In this document: in pieces, positions 54,348 through 64,000 of the stretch | How positions within the stretch are numbered: the first letter of the stretch is position 1 | Layout of the letters: every line of letters begins with the position of its first letter | Origin: Limosilactobacillus gorillae | Lineage (GTDB): Bacteria; Bacillota; Bacilli; Lactobacillales; Lactobacillaceae | Length of the DNA: 64,000 bases | Reading direction: 5' to 3' | Assembly (NCBI RefSeq): GCF_001293735.1 | Contig: NZ_BCAH01000025.1 | Span: 1-64,000 of the forward strand | The notes under the pieces: model-generated | What the model was told of the DNA's origin: nothing | The model's input: the letters and a program-made list of their open reading frames with translations, nothing else | Database searches by the model: none | Program-made: the position numbers and the translations under genes

Positions 54348-55676
54348 TTAAGTTAATAAAAATTGGCGTACTTCAGAAACAAAATACAGGGATCCGGTTA
54401 CAATGATGACATCATCTGCTTGAGCCTCACGGGCAATCTTAGCTAGCCCCAACTGCCAATTTGAAGCATATTCGACGGGGTAACGGGTTGAAAGTTCCTG
54501 CACCGCTATGTTCAGGTCGGCACTTTGCCGGCTCGCGGATGGCCCGGCAAAATGAGTAACCAACAGGTGGACATTGGGCAGGCTAGTAAGCTCTCCCAGC
54601 ATTAGTTCGTATTGCTTGTCGGCTAAAATCGCTACCTCTAAGTAAACCTCACGATCGAAAAAATCATCCTTAATCGTTTGAACAAGGGCCTGAACCCCTG
54701 GCAAATTATGGGCCCCATCCAGGAACATGAGCGGCTCTTCGTTAACAACCTCCATTCGGCCCGGCCAGGTACTGCTGGCTAGGCCTGCCCGTAGGTCCCG
54801 CTTCCACCCACTAACCGGAATTTGTAACGCCTTAAGCACCAACTGGGTGATGGTTAATGCAACAGCTGCGTTTTGGACCTGGTAGTCCCCAGCTAATCCC
54901 AGCTTGAACTGGGCTCGGTGTAGGGATAAACCGGTGTATTCAATAGTGGGATAAAGGGCGTGGAGCGTACTGTTTTTGGCAACAAAGTCCGCCCCCAGCG
55001 CCAGGAGCGGTGCTTGATTAGCCCGTGCCGTTTCTTCAATTACTTTTCGCGCACTCTTGGGGAGATACCCAATTACTATGGGCGCTCCTTTTTTAATTAT
55101 CCCCGCCTTGTGCCCTGCAATCTGCTGATAAGTATCACCCAAGTAACGCATATGGTCATAGCCAATCGTTGTGATTGCGGTAACTAGGGGATGATCAATC
55201 ACATTGGTTGAATCCCATCTTCCACCAATCCCAACTTCTAGAATCACAACGTCGGGGTGCTGCTCGTTCATGTAACAAAACATGATGGCTGTCCCAATTT
55301 CAAATTCAGTTGGTCCACCCTCTTCTAGCTCCTCATCCAGGGCCACTGCTACCTTAGCCACCCGGTTGGTTAAACGCGTCAAATCAGTATCGCTAATTGG
55401 TTGACCATCAATGGCGATTCGCTCGTTATAACGGGTAATGAATGGTGAGGTGAAGGTCCCCACTGAAAGGCCGCCAGCAACTAGCATGTCACGGGTCATG
55501 GCTACCGTCGAACCCTTGCCATTGGTTCCAGTAACGTGAATAAAGTTTAGACCAGCCTGGGGATCCCCAAGCCGTTTTAAAAACATACGCATTCGCCTTA
55601 AGGTCGGAACTTTCTTAAAGCGGGTCCGGCCGTGAATAAAGCCCAGTGCCTGGGTATATGTCATGATTTCTTCCAT
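54348..55676 (-). CDS. folC: folylpolyglutamate synthase / dihydrofolate synthase
   Basis: 442 residues, Mur ligase family. P-loop VTGTNGKGSTVAMT near 45, FTSPFITRYNERI near 77, GIGGRWDSTNVI near 150, and the C-terminal domain DGAHNLPG near 316. Adds glutamate to folates. Follows valS. Confidence 0.95.
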   Translation of the reverse strand: MEEIMTYTQALGFIHGRTRFKKVPTLRRMRMFLKRLGDPQAGLNFIHVTGTNGKGSTVAMTRDMLVAGGLSVGTFTSPFITRYNERIAIDGQPISDTDLTRLTNRVAKVAVALDEELEEGGPTEFEIGTAIMFCYMNEQHPDVVILEVGIGGRWDSTNVIDHPLVTAITTIGYDHMRYLGDTYQQIAGHKAGIIKKGAPIVIGYLPKSARKVIEETARANQAPLLALGADFVAKNSTLHALYPTIEYTGLSLHRAQFKLGLAGDYQVQNAAVALTITQLVLKALQIPVSGWKRDLRAGLASSTWPGRMEVVNEEPLMFLDGAHNLPGVQALVQTIKDDFFDREVYLEVAILADKQYELMLGELTSLPNVHLLVTHFAGPSASRQSADLNIAVQELSTRYPVEYASNWQLGLAKIAREAQADDVIIVTGSLYFVSEVRQFLLT

Positions 55677-55697
55677 ACTTTTCCCTCTACGTACTTT

Positions 55698-55740
55698 AAG
55701 AAAACAGCCCCTGGCTGGCGGGTTTCCCCACCCATCCCAA
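55698..55740 (-). terminator. valS terminator
   Basis: The minus strand has GCCCTTGG..GGGTGGG, GAAA, CCCGCC..CCAGGGGC and TGTTTTC. Confidence 0.7.
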
Positions 55741-55766
55741 GGGCCATATCATGTGTAGCTTGTTAA

Positions 55767-58421
55767 TTAGCCTTCTTGAAGGCTTTGTAAGCGTTCCTTA
55801 GCGCTGGCAAGCTTTTGCTGCCATTCTTCAGCCTTTTCGCGTTCCTTAGCCACTACCTGTTCTGGAGCACTGTTAACAAACCTTTCGTTCCCCAGCTTCT
55901 TAGTGGAGCGGTCGACCTCCTTTTGCAACTTGACGATTTCCTTTTCCATCCGGGATCGTTCTTCGTCAAGATCAACTAATTCAGCCATTGGGATGTAGAC
56001 CGTTGCCCCAGCTAAGATCCCACTCATTGATAGCTTTGGAACATCAACTTCAGTGGCGATCGTAAGCTCAGACGGGTGACAGAAACGATCTAAGTAATCC
56101 CGGTTTTCGTTGAAGACAGCGGCGTGAGCATTATCATCAACCTTAATCATCATCTTAACAGGTGACGACATTGGCGCCCCCGCCTGGTTACGAATATTAC
56201 GAACGGCCTTAATTAGTTCAATCAGGCCCTCCATCTCACCTTCCGCCTTCTTATTAGCCAACTCTTCATGTTCAACCGGGTAATCAGCAATCATGATTGA
56301 TTGACCATCGTGGGGCATTGATTGCCATAGCCTTTCGGTTACGAACGGCATAATTGGGTGAATCAACCTTAGGGTTTGGTCTAGAACGTAGCCCAGGATG
56401 TTTTTAGTAGCATCCTTTTCCTCATCCGTCCCGTTATTTAGCTTCTCCTTGGTCATTTCAATATACCAATCACAGAAGTCGTTCCAAATGAAGTTGTACA
56501 GGTCACGGCCAGCTTCCCCAAATTCAAATTTTTCAAACTTAGCTGAAACATCCTTCACAGTAGTGTTCAGGCGGCTTAAAATCCAGCGGTCTGCCAAGTC
56601 CCACTTGCTTTGGTCAGGGAGCTTTGGTGCTGCCATATCGCCAAGGTTCATGATTACATAACGGCTGGCGTTCCAAATCTTGTTGATAAAGTTCCATGAA
56701 GCATCCATCTTCTTGTAGGAGAAACGAATGTCTTGCCCCGGTGTTGAACCAGTGACTAGGAACCAACGTAAAGCATCAACCCCGTATTTCTCAATCACGT
56801 CCATCGGATCAATCCCATTTCCCAAGGACTTAGACATCTTACGACCTTGTTCATCACGGATCAGCCCGTGTAAGAGAACATTTCTAAATGGTGCCTTACC
56901 CGTGAATTCCAGGGATTGGAAGATCATCCGGGAAACCCAGAAGAAGATGATATCATATCCGGTCACCAACGTGGTAGTCGGGAAGTAGCGCTTAAAGTCT
57001 TCGGAGTTGGTGTCAGGCCAGCCCATCGTTGAGAATGGCCACAGGGCGCTAGAGAACCAGGTATCTAAGACATCCTTGTCTTGCGTCCAGTTTTCAGCAT
57101 CAGCTGGTGCTTCCATCCCTACGTACATTTCACCAGTTTCCTTGTGGTACCAAGCCGGGATTTGGTGCCCCCACCAGAGTTGCCGCGAAATCACCCAATC
57201 ATGGATGTTTTCCATCCACTGATTGAAGGTGTGCTCGAACCGCCCTGGGATGAAGTTCACCCGGTCATCTGTCTTTTGGTTAGCCAGCGCCCGTTCTGCC
57301 AACGGCTTCATCTTAACAAACCACTGGGTCGACAGACGGGATTCAACCTGAACCCCCGTCCGTTCAGAATGCCCAACGGAGTGCACAATTGGATCAATCT
57401 TAAGCATGTAGCCCTGGTCTTGTAAGTCCTTGACGATGGCTTCACGGGCATCAAACCGATCCATCCCCACATACTTACCAGCGTTTTCGTTCATCGATGC
57501 GTCTTCGTTCATCGTGTTTAATTCCGGCAAGTTATGACGCTTCCCAACTTGGAAGTCGTTTGGGTCATGAGCTGGCGTAATCTTTACCATCCCGGTCCCA
57601 AAGTCCGGTGTTACGTAGTCGTCAGCAATAATTTCAATTTCACGGTTAACCAACGGCACCATTACGCGCTTGCCAACCAGTTCCTTATAACGTTCGTCAT
57701 TAGGGTTTACAGCAACGGCTTCATCACCAAACATCGTTTCTGGTCGGGTTGTAGCAATTTCGATGTAGTCATTGCCGTTGAAAGTAGTCCCATCGGTGAA
57801 TGGGTATTTAACATGGTAAAAGGCGCCCTTATCGTCTTTGTGTTCGACTTCGATGTCGGACAAGGCGGTCCGAGCCTTCGGGTCCCAGTTGATAATGTAA
57901 GTAGCCCGGTAGATCAGTCCCTTGTTATAGAGGTCAACAAAAACCTTACGCACGGCCTTGTTTAACCCCTCATCAAGGGTAAAGCGTTCCCGGTCGTAAT
58001 CGACGGAGATCCCCATCTTAGCCCATTGCTGGTGAATGATGGCAGCATATTCGTCCTTCCAATCCCAGACTTGCTGGACAAACTTTTCACGTCCCAAGTC
58101 ATAGCGGGAAACACCTTGCTTAGCCAAGCGAGCTTCCACCTTAGCCTGAGTGGCAATCCCGGCGTGGTCCATCCCCGGAAGCCATAAGACATCGTAGCCC
58201 TGCATGCGCTTTTGACGAATGATCATATCTTGCAAGGTCGTATCCCAGGCGTGGCCCAAGTGTAGCTTCCCAGTAACGTTTGGTGGCGGAATCACGATCG
58301 AGTAAGGGTGCGCCTTTTTATCCCCAGACGGTTTAAAAAACCCCTGATCGATCCACCATTGGTAGCGTCCTTCTTCAACCGCTTGGGGGTCGAATTTAGT
58401 TGCCATTTCTTTTTTGGTCAT
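55767..58421 (-). CDS. valS: valyl-tRNA synthetase
   Basis: 884 residues. HIGH motif in [15 protein letters not shown] near 49, CP1 editing domain, KMSKS in [11 protein letters not shown] near 530, anticodon domain, and a C-terminal coiled coil ([20 protein letters not shown]). Led by a T-box. Confidence 0.97.
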   Translation of the reverse strand: MTKKEMATKFDPQAVEEGRYQWWIDQGFFKPSGDKKAHPYSIVIPPPNVTGKLHLGHAWDTTLQDMIIRQKRMQGYDVLWLPGMDHAGIATQAKVEARLAKQGVSRYDLGREKFVQQVWDWKDEYAAIIHQQWAKMGISVDYDRERFTLDEGLNKAVRKVFVDLYNKGLIYRATYIINWDPKARTALSDIEVEHKDDKGAFYHVKYPFTDGTTFNGNDYIEIATTRPETMFGDEAVAVNPNDERYKELVGKRVMVPLVNREIEIIADDYVTPDFGTGMVKITPAHDPNDFQVGKRHNLPELNTMNEDASMNENAGKYVGMDRFDAREAIVKDLQDQGYMLKIDPIVHSVGHSERTGVQVESRLSTQWFVKMKPLAERALANQKTDDRVNFIPGRFEHTFNQWMENIHDWVISRQLWWGHQIPAWYHKETGEMYVGMEAPADAENWTQDKDVLDTWFSSALWPFSTMGWPDTNSEDFKRYFPTTTLVTGYDIIFFWVSRMIFQSLEFTGKAPFRNVLLHGLIRDEQGRKMSKSLGNGIDPMDVIEKYGVDALRWFLVTGSTPGQDIRFSYKKMDASWNFINKIWNASRYVIMNLGDMAAPKLPDQSKWDLADRWILSRLNTTVKDVSAKFEKFEFGEAGRDLYNFIWNDFCDWYIEMTKEKLNNGTDEEKDATKNILGYVLDQTLRLIHPIMPFVTERLWQSMPHDGQSIMIADYPVEHEELANKKAEGEMEGLIELIKAVRNIRNQAGAPMSSPVKMMIKVDDNAHAAVFNENRDYLDRFCHPSELTIATEVDVPKLSMSGILAGATVYIPMAELVDLDEERSRMEKEIVKLQKEVDRSTKKLGNERFVNSAPEQVVAKEREKAEEWQQKLASAKERLQSLQEG

Positions 58422-58448
58422 CTGAATTTCTCCCTTCGATATTGGTAC

Positions 58449-58685
58449 AAAAAAAGGCCCGCCCTAACATAGGACGAGTCTTCTCGCGGTACCACCTAAT
58501 TTGAAGTGATCATAGCCACTCCCTCTTTGCCATTTGATAACGGTAAATGAACCGGGAGGCCCTACTTACTTCAGGCTTCCAACTCACGAGCTACCTTCAT
58601 GATAAGAGTCCGGGATCCTTTCCACCATCGGATCCTCGCTTAGGCGGTCCTTCTTTTCACTACTCTCTCGTTCATCGCATTGATA
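58449..58685 (-). promoter_or_regulatory. T-box riboswitch, valS leader
   Basis: The minus strand has TAGGTGGTACCGCG (complement of 58485-58498) followed by a terminator (GACTCGTCC..GGGCGGGCC with TTTTTTT). Expected to read uncharged tRNA-Val. The 302-base gap between valS and tpx is filled by this leader and its promoter. Confidence 0.9.
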
Positions 58686-58691
58686 ACATAG

Positions 58692-58720
58692 ATCATAGTT
58701 AACTTTTACGACTCCGTCAA
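58692..58720 (-). promoter_or_regulatory. valS leader promoter
   Basis: The minus strand has TTGACG, a 17-base spacer, TATGAT. It begins four bases beyond the tpx stop; I see no tpx terminator before it. Confidence 0.75.
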
Positions 58721-58723
58721 GCC

Positions 58724-59218
58724 CTAGAGTAACTTTTTCAGTGCGGTTAAGGCAGCATCATAGTCTGGTTCATCAACGATTTCTGGCACCACTTGTTCGT
58801 AAACGATTTTACCATTGGCGTCTAATACCCATAAAGAACGGGCCAGGAGCCCCTCATCGGGAATTAAGATTTTCAGGGCGTAACCAAAAGATTGTTCGGA
58901 ATCAGAAACCATTTGCATGTTTTTAACCCCTTCAGCGGCACACCAATTTTGCTGTTCTTCAATTGTGTTCGTAGAAACCGTAAAGAAGTTTACACCTGGA
59001 TATTGATCCATCAGTTGATTAAACTTCTTGGTTTGAATTGCACAAACCGAGGTGTTGATATTAGGCACTACCGAGAGTAGTGTTGGTTTACCGAACAGTT
59101 CTCGGGTCTTAATCTTTTGATTGTCCTTATCAAAGACCTTAAAGTGTGGAATATCTTCGCCAACGGTTGGCGGATTCCCTACTAGTTGATGGTGTTCACC
59201 ATTAATCGTTACTTCCAC
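58724..59218 (-). CDS. tpx: thiol peroxidase
   Basis: 164 residues, GTG start behind AAAGGAGG. Peroxidatic Cys in NTSVCAIQT near 58 and the resolving Cys in QQNWCAAEG near 92, both conserved for atypical 2-Cys Tpx. Detoxifies peroxides with thioredoxin. Confidence 0.95.
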   Translation of the reverse strand: MEVTINGEHHQLVGNPPTVGEDIPHFKVFDKDNQKIKTRELFGKPTLLSVVPNINTSVCAIQTKKFNQLMDQYPGVNFFTVSTNTIEEQQNWCAAEGVKNMQMVSDSEQSFGYALKILIPDEGLLARSLWVLDANGKIVYEQVVPEIVDEPDYDAALTALKKLL

Positions 59219-59363
59219 GATTGTGGCCTCCTTTTAATGATTCCTTAATCTAACTACTATGGTTTTAGTATAGCAGATAGGATAAATTTTTCACTCAAAA
59301 ACCCCCAGTAAAATCAACGCATATCACTAAGATTGCGAATAAAGCTGTTATATTAAAATCAAG

Positions 59364-59412
59364 AAAGCACCCTAGAATGTTAGGCGTGAATCTAACAATT
59401 CTCGGGTGCTTT
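59364..59412 (-). terminator. thiI terminator
   Basis: AAAGCACCC...GGGTGCTTT arms with an inner CTAA/TTAG stem, and T-rich sequence on the minus strand. Confidence 0.8.
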
Positions 59413-59437
59413 ACATCGGAAGCATCATTTTTATTAA

Positions 59438-60658
59438 TTATAATAGCTCCGCAAAGACGTCTTGGTTTTGGTTTAAGAATTCATCCCCGGCATGAATTTC
59501 ATCAATCTGAATCCCATCCAATGCCCGTTGCATTAGGCCCTCTACATCCAAGCGTGCCTCGTAAGACCGGGCCCGCTTTAAGTTTGGTTTAGTCTTTGGT
59601 GAAGGTGGCGTGAAGACGGTACAGCAGTCTTCGTACGGCAAGATTGATAAGTCATAGGTGTCAATCTCTTCTGCGATCTTAATAATTTCATTCTTATCGT
59701 AGGTTAGTACCGGCCGTAGAACTGGCATCGTGGTAACATCTTCAATTGCCAGCATTGATTCCATCGTTTGAGAAGCCACTTGCCCCAGCGATTCGCCATT
59801 GAAGACAGCCAGACCGGCTCGTTTTTGAGCCAGTGCACAAGCTAAACGTAACATCAAACGGCGTTGCACAGTCATTAAATAGCCCTCAGGAACCTTCTCC
59901 TTGACCGTTTCCTGGATCTCGGTGAACGGAACCTGGATGAACTTAATCGAGCCAGAATACTTCGCTAGTTTGCTAGTTAATTCCTTAGCCTTAGCCAGGG
60001 CTTGTTCGGAAGTGTATGGCGGTGAGTAGAAGTGAACCATTTCAAGTGAAACACCCCGCTTCAGTGCCAAGTAGGCTGCTACTGGTGAGTCGATTCCCCC
60101 AGACAGCATCATCATTCCCTTACCAGCTGTTCCAACCGGAAGCCCCCCGGCCCCAAGGATCTTAGCACTGGTCAGGTAAATCCCGTTCAGGCGAATTTCC
60201 ACCCGGAGCGTAATATCAGGGTTATGAACGTCCACGGATAAGTCATCTGGAAAGGCCCTTAAAAGAGCGCCTCCTAATTGCTTATTCATTTCAAAGGTTC
60301 CCATCGCGAATTTGTGATCAGCCCGCTTGGTTTCAACCTTAAAGGTCATCGGTCCTTGAACCTGTTCCTTGAACATGGCTATGGCTGCCTTAACAACTTC
60401 ATCAAAATCCTTTTCCACCCGCAAAGACGGGGAAAAGTTTTGAATTCCAAAAACCTGCTTAAGCCGTTTCATAACTGGCTCGGCATCAGTTCCATTCAGT
60501 TCCACGTGCAGACGGTCCTGGTTAGGGTGAATCTTAACCTTATCGTATTGGTGTAGAGCCTTACGTACGTTTGAGCCCAAACGGTCAATAAATGATTTCT
60601 TGTTGCGGCCCTTAGTGGATAGTTCCCCGTAGCGGACCATAATTTCATCGTATTTCAA
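59438..60658 (-). CDS. thiI: tRNA 4-thiouridine synthase ThiI
   Basis: 406 residues. N-terminal ferredoxin-like and THUMP domains (about 1-165), PP-loop [15 protein letters not shown] near 183 and catalytic Cys region [12 protein letters not shown] near 343. No rhodanese domain, normal in Gram-positives. Sulfur comes from the neighbouring desulfurase, 11 bases upstream. Confidence 0.96.
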   Translation of the reverse strand: MKYDEIMVRYGELSTKGRNKKSFIDRLGSNVRKALHQYDKVKIHPNQDRLHVELNGTDAEPVMKRLKQVFGIQNFSPSLRVEKDFDEVVKAAIAMFKEQVQGPMTFKVETKRADHKFAMGTFEMNKQLGGALLRAFPDDLSVDVHNPDITLRVEIRLNGIYLTSAKILGAGGLPVGTAGKGMMMLSGGIDSPVAAYLALKRGVSLEMVHFYSPPYTSEQALAKAKELTSKLAKYSGSIKFIQVPFTEIQETVKEKVPEGYLMTVQRRLMLRLACALAQKRAGLAVFNGESLGQVASQTMESMLAIEDVTTMPVLRPVLTYDKNEIIKIAEEIDTYDLSILPYEDCCTVFTPPSPKTKPNLKRARSYEARLDVEGLMQRALDGIQIDEIHAGDEFLNQNQDVFAELL

Positions 60659-60669
60659 TCCGGTTCTCC

Positions 60670-61815
60670 TTAATCAATGATCTTTTTAAAGCCAGCGTAT
60701 AGTTGATCAAACGCCTGGTTAAACTTAATAGCATCTTCCAGGGTGTTTTGGTCCCCCAGGCTCACCCGTACAGCCGACGTTGCCACCTCATCTGGCACCT
60801 TCATGGCTGCCAAAGTAGAAGCTTCAGTGTGCTTTTTAGATGAGCAAGCACTAGTGGTTGAGATGTAAATATCACGTTCCTCAAAGGCATGTACAATCGT
60901 TTCCCCCCGAACCCCAACGATAGCAAAGGTTAAGATGTGGGGCGCAAAACCGTCTGTTCCAGAGAAGACTTTAACGTGGTTAAATTGAACGATGTGATCG
61001 GTAATTGCCTTTTTAACGGCTAATTCGCTGGTAACATCTTTTTCTTCAGCTTCCTTCATCAATCGGATTGCCCGAGCCATGGCGGCGATGCCAGGGGTAT
61101 TCTCAGTCCCCCCCCGCAAGCCTCGCTCTTGACCACCACCATCAATCAGCGGAGCCAATTTTCGGCCAGCCTGTTTGTAGATAAAGCCCGTCCCGCGAGG
61201 AGCGTGGAATTTATGACCAGAAAAGACAGCAAAGTCTACCCGTTCGGAAAAGACTAAGTCGTCTAGGCCTTTACCGATGGCCTGAACAGCATCCACCATG
61301 AAGTGAACAGTCGGGTAGTCCTTTAAGATTTCGCCAATCTCTTTGATCGGCTGAACTGTACCGACCTCGTTGTTAACCGCCATGATTGATACAAGGATCG
61401 TATCCTTTTGCAGGGCGTCTTTAACATCTTGTGGATTAACCCGGCCATCCTTGTCCACCGGTAGATAAGTGACCTCAAAACCCTGTTTTTCCAAGCTTTG
61501 CATGGCGTTGCGTACGGCGGCGTGTTCCACCGATGAAGTAATAATATGCTTGCCAAATCGTTGCTTAGCAAGGGCAGTTCCCTTAATAACCCAGTTATCT
61601 CCTTCTGATCCACCGGAGGTAAATAGAATTTCACCTGGCTGAACGCCAAAGGTGGTGGCAATTTGAGCCCGGGATTGTTCTAACAGGTTCCATGCCGTTT
61701 CCCCAAGCTTATGTAGAGAACTAGGGTTCCCCCAAATCTTTTCAGAAACCTGTTGGTAGGTTGAAAGGACCTCTGGACGTACCTGTGTAGTGGCACTGTT
61801 ATCAAAATAAATCAT
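60670..61815 (-). CDS. cysteine desulfurase (NifS/IscS-like, NifZ role)
   Basis: 381 residues, class V aminotransferase fold. PLP Lys in [16 protein letters not shown] near 200 and catalytic Cys in [15 protein letters not shown] near 325. In Bacilli the desulfurase beside thiI donates sulfur to ThiI. Pairing and spacing support this. Confidence 0.94.
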   Translation of the reverse strand: MIYFDNSATTQVRPEVLSTYQQVSEKIWGNPSSLHKLGETAWNLLEQSRAQIATTFGVQPGEILFTSGGSEGDNWVIKGTALAKQRFGKHIITSSVEHAAVRNAMQSLEKQGFEVTYLPVDKDGRVNPQDVKDALQKDTILVSIMAVNNEVGTVQPIKEIGEILKDYPTVHFMVDAVQAIGKGLDDLVFSERVDFAVFSGHKFHAPRGTGFIYKQAGRKLAPLIDGGGQERGLRGGTENTPGIAAMARAIRLMKEAEEKDVTSELAVKKAITDHIVQFNHVKVFSGTDGFAPHILTFAIVGVRGETIVHAFEERDIYISTTSACSSKKHTEASTLAAMKVPDEVATSAVRVSLGDQNTLEDAIKFNQAFDQLYAGFKKIID

Positions 61816-61992
61816 TGTGTGTCTTCCCCTTTTTCACACGCGCTGGTTTTCCAACGCAAGATATTCCATTAGCGGGATAGAGTGCTTGTGCGTCGCCAAT
61901 GGCCTGTCCGACTCCAAATACCGATTAATTATAACAGATTAACCACCTAGTTAATAGGAAAAGGGATTCTCTCTTACTATATAAAAGCAAAA

Positions 61993-62047
61993 AAGATCAC
62001 TATCCCCAGAGCAAAGTTTTTCATCCAACTCTGGGAGTAGTGATCTT
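61993..62047 (-). terminator. ezrA terminator
   Basis: The minus strand has AAGATCACTACTCCCAGAG, a 17-base loop, CTCTGGGGATAGTGATCTT, then TTTTGC. Confidence 0.85.
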
Positions 62048-62063
62048 CACATAGTCTTTTTCA

Positions 62064-63773
62064 TTAGCCCTCTTGCTGGTCTAATTCATCGTAATAATTA
62101 TCTTCCAGGCGCTTAAAGCATCCCGGTTCTACCTTCTCTAAGGCCGCGCCAATCGTTTCCAGACTCCGCTCATATTCATAACGGTCGTAAAGCTTTTGGG
62201 CCTCGGTGATGGCAACATCAATTTCCTGGTTATCATCGGCAAAGCGAAGTCCATACTGAATCAGGCGAGCAGTTAGTTCCGCCGAATCACGCACCCTGTT
62301 AGTTCGATCGGTCAGCTCAGACACATCTCCTTGAACCCGTAAGAGCTCCTTGGTAATGGCCTCCATGTTAATTCGTTGCTGATTCATATCCTTGGCCAGG
62401 TGGCTAATCTCATCGGAAACTACGAAGAAAAAGTCAAGGTAATCACGGGGTAAGCCCGGTAGGTTGAGGGTCTCCACGTGGCGTTTCGTAGCCCGAACTG
62501 TGGTAACAAAACGTTGTAGGGCTTTACGAGCACGCCGTTCATCTTCACTAAGATCGGCTACTCCATCATTAGTTTCCTTTTGCTGTGTTTCAATTGCCGT
62601 TAGAACTTTCTCATCTTCTAAGAAGCGCTTTAGAACCTGACTAGCCACTGCCGTTTGGGCATTAACAGCCACTTGATCCTTTTCATATTCCTTTTGAATC
62701 TGCTTAAGTTGTTCCTCCAGCTCCCTGGTATGGGCAATTTCGTCATGATTTAAGGTATAACTTTCAGATAGGCGATCCAGTTCCGCCATTAATTCCCGGT
62801 TCTGCTGGCGGGCATGGTCTAAATGATTTCCTACCACCCCGACCAGCTTTTCGACTTGTGGCCGAGCATCCATCTCGGTCTGCATAACATCATACAAGTG
62901 GTCAATCTTATCACTCAGGTCCTGGTTGGCTACCCGGACAGAAGCTAATGACAAAGCCGCGATGTGGTCGAGAGAGGTCTGACGAATCCCTTCCAGGGCC
63001 TCAATCTGATCATCCAAGCCGTTTTCCGGAAAGCGGTAGTGGTTTGCCACCAGCTTGCGGTACCCATCCCGAAGTTCACTAATCTGATCCGGGTACGTAG
63101 TAAACAGGGGCTTGCATAGCTCCGGAATTTCTTCGGCTAGTTCGTTATAGTGGGTCTCTTTTTCCTTTAGATCTGCTAGAATTTCAGCCGCTGCCTCATG
63201 ATCACCCTTGGCAGCAATCTCATTGAAGTGGGCAAACTGCCCCTGCATGTCAGCTAAACGGGCTCGTAGGGGACGGATAGCATCACCATATTGATAGGCG
63301 TTATTTTCTAGTTGCCTTTGTAATTTTTCTAATTCGGTCCCCATCGTTTGGGTCGCTTTTTTTTGCTCTGCCTCTTTTTGATCAGCCTTCTTTAGGCGTT
63401 CAACCACGCGCCCCTGCAATCGTTCAGCCTCTTCTACAAGGGCGGTGACCTGTTTTAGCTGACCACCAGCAGAGAAAGCATTCACCCCGTTGAGACTGGC
63501 ACTAGCCTCTTTTAACTGCTCATTAGCATCTTCAATGGCCGGAATCACCTTTTTTTGGTAGTCCTGTTGCAGTGTAGTAAAGACCTTCAATGATTCTCCC
63601 ATCAGGTCCGCTAAGCTTTCATCACTTAGTCGGCGTGCTAACTGATCCTCATCCAAGGCTACCAGCCGCGCTCGTAAGTCCGCAATGATCCGCATTGCTC
63701 GTCGTTGACAAATATAGAAGATGACTACAACGACCACGGCAATTACAATGATCCCAATTAACACTTGTAACAT
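62064..63773 (-). CDS. ezrA: septation ring regulator EzrA
   Basis: 569 residues: an N-terminal membrane helix (about 3-22, outside-in), then long spectrin-like helical repeats through to an acidic end. EzrA controls FtsZ ring placement in Firmicutes. Position next to the desulfurase-thiI pair is standard. Confidence 0.95.
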   Translation of the reverse strand: MLQVLIGIIVIAVVVVVIFYICQRRAMRIIADLRARLVALDEDQLARRLSDESLADLMGESLKVFTTLQQDYQKKVIPAIEDANEQLKEASASLNGVNAFSAGGQLKQVTALVEEAERLQGRVVERLKKADQKEAEQKKATQTMGTELEKLQRQLENNAYQYGDAIRPLRARLADMQGQFAHFNEIAAKGDHEAAAEILADLKEKETHYNELAEEIPELCKPLFTTYPDQISELRDGYRKLVANHYRFPENGLDDQIEALEGIRQTSLDHIAALSLASVRVANQDLSDKIDHLYDVMQTEMDARPQVEKLVGVVGNHLDHARQQNRELMAELDRLSESYTLNHDEIAHTRELEEQLKQIQKEYEKDQVAVNAQTAVASQVLKRFLEDEKVLTAIETQQKETNDGVADLSEDERRARKALQRFVTTVRATKRHVETLNLPGLPRDYLDFFFVVSDEISHLAKDMNQQRINMEAITKELLRVQGDVSELTDRTNRVRDSAELTARLIQYGLRFADDNQEIDVAITEAQKLYDRYEYERSLETIGAALEKVEPGCFKRLEDNYYDELDQQEG

Positions 63774-63814
63774 CTGAATCCCACCTATACTTTCTCAGTC
63801 TTCATTAGTTTTTA

Positions 63815-63820
63815 ATTATA
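63815..63820 (-). promoter_or_regulatory. ezrA extended -10
   Basis: The minus strand has TG-T-TATAAT, an extended -10, about 40 bases before ezrA; the -35 is weak. Confidence 0.55.
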
Positions 63821-63886
63821 ACATAATCTTACCCCACTTATCCCCAGACAGGCAATTGAACTCCCGCTTTTCTAGTAATTTCTTGC

Positions 63887-63916
63887 TTGACCTGGTTTGT
63901 TTTTACGTTGTATGAT
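63887..63916 (+). promoter_or_regulatory. promoter firing rightwards out of the window
   Basis: TTGACC, an 18-base spacer, TATGAT. The transcript runs out of the window at 64000 without a clear gene start; ATG frames at 63934 and 63942 are not convincing. In lactobacilli the gene beyond ezrA is usually rpsD, so this could be its leader, but no S4 coding sequence is seen here. Confidence 0.6.
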
Positions 63917-64000
63917 AGAGGACGTGTAAAATAATGCAGCAATGAGGAGGCAAGCTCGTCAACAGACCAATGCCAGTTTGGTGTTTCTAGTAACCCAGCT

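Noticed and set aside
1-64000. Mobile elements, prophage, CRISPR or defence islands
   Set aside because: No transposase, integrase, repeat-spacer pattern or defence gene was seen; every region fits conserved core gene order.

Overview
The window is a stretch of core chromosome from a low-to-mid GC Gram-positive bacterium, almost certainly a lactobacillus. Gene order supports this: ytxK-ackA next to comG, pepQ divergent from ccpA, ymfF-ymfH-rodZ-pgsA-cinA-recA-rny, valS-folC-radC-mreBCD, and tpx-thiI-desulfurase-ezrA. Protein features and regulatory style (T-box leaders on alaS, valS and an amino-acid transporter) agree. Base composition near the middle of the range and several sequence details suggest the Limosilactobacillus group (an inference; no 16S sequence is visible). 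I see no prophage, insertion sequence, CRISPR array, tRNA or plasmid-type gene.
57 of the 62 genes lie on the minus strand, so this arm is probably replicated right to left. The five plus-strand genes (dedA, pepQ, an mscS channel, yslB, rnhC) are single units; four of them end in symmetrical hairpins shared with the converging minus-strand neighbour.
Layout: 1-480, three tandem promoters and a leader firing leftwards, probably into an rRNA operon outside the window, then the dedA promoter. 500-3720, dedA, then yutD/yutF/TIGR01906 and a phosphoesterase. 3776-9698, ackA, a YtxK-type methyltransferase and the complete competence pilus operon comGA-GG. 9882-18995, LysM-NlpC/P60 wall hydrolase, yebC, an unknown membrane protein coupled to ccpA, pepQ, YtxH/DUF948 envelope proteins, an mscS channel, yfcE-type phosphodiesterase, rdgB and glutamate racemase. 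19153-26219, yslB, an unusual ClC protein, mutS2-cvpA, rnhC, and the ireB-ruvX-DUF1292 operon. 26412-39429, alaS with T-box, DEAD-box helicase, NrnA-like phosphoesterase, yajC, a degenerate tRNA-guanine transglycosylase-like gene, ruvB, ruvA, mutL, mutS. 39522-48216, rny, recA, cinA, pgsA, rodZ and two M16 proteases. 48321-50941, an amino-acid ABC transporter behind a partly duplicated T-box. 50979-58720, mreDCB, radC, folC, valS. 58724-63773, tpx, thiI, cysteine desulfurase, ezrA, then a promoter firing rightwards out of the window.
The most unusual items are: a TGT-fold protein in the usual queA-tgt slot that has lost the catalytic aspartates and all zinc ligands; a tandem T-box whose second copy lacks Stem I; two genes whose reading frames seem to need ATT or CTG initiation behind good Shine-Dalgarno sequences; a ClC protein lacking several signature residues; and a plus-strand promoter in the empty rny-recA gap.
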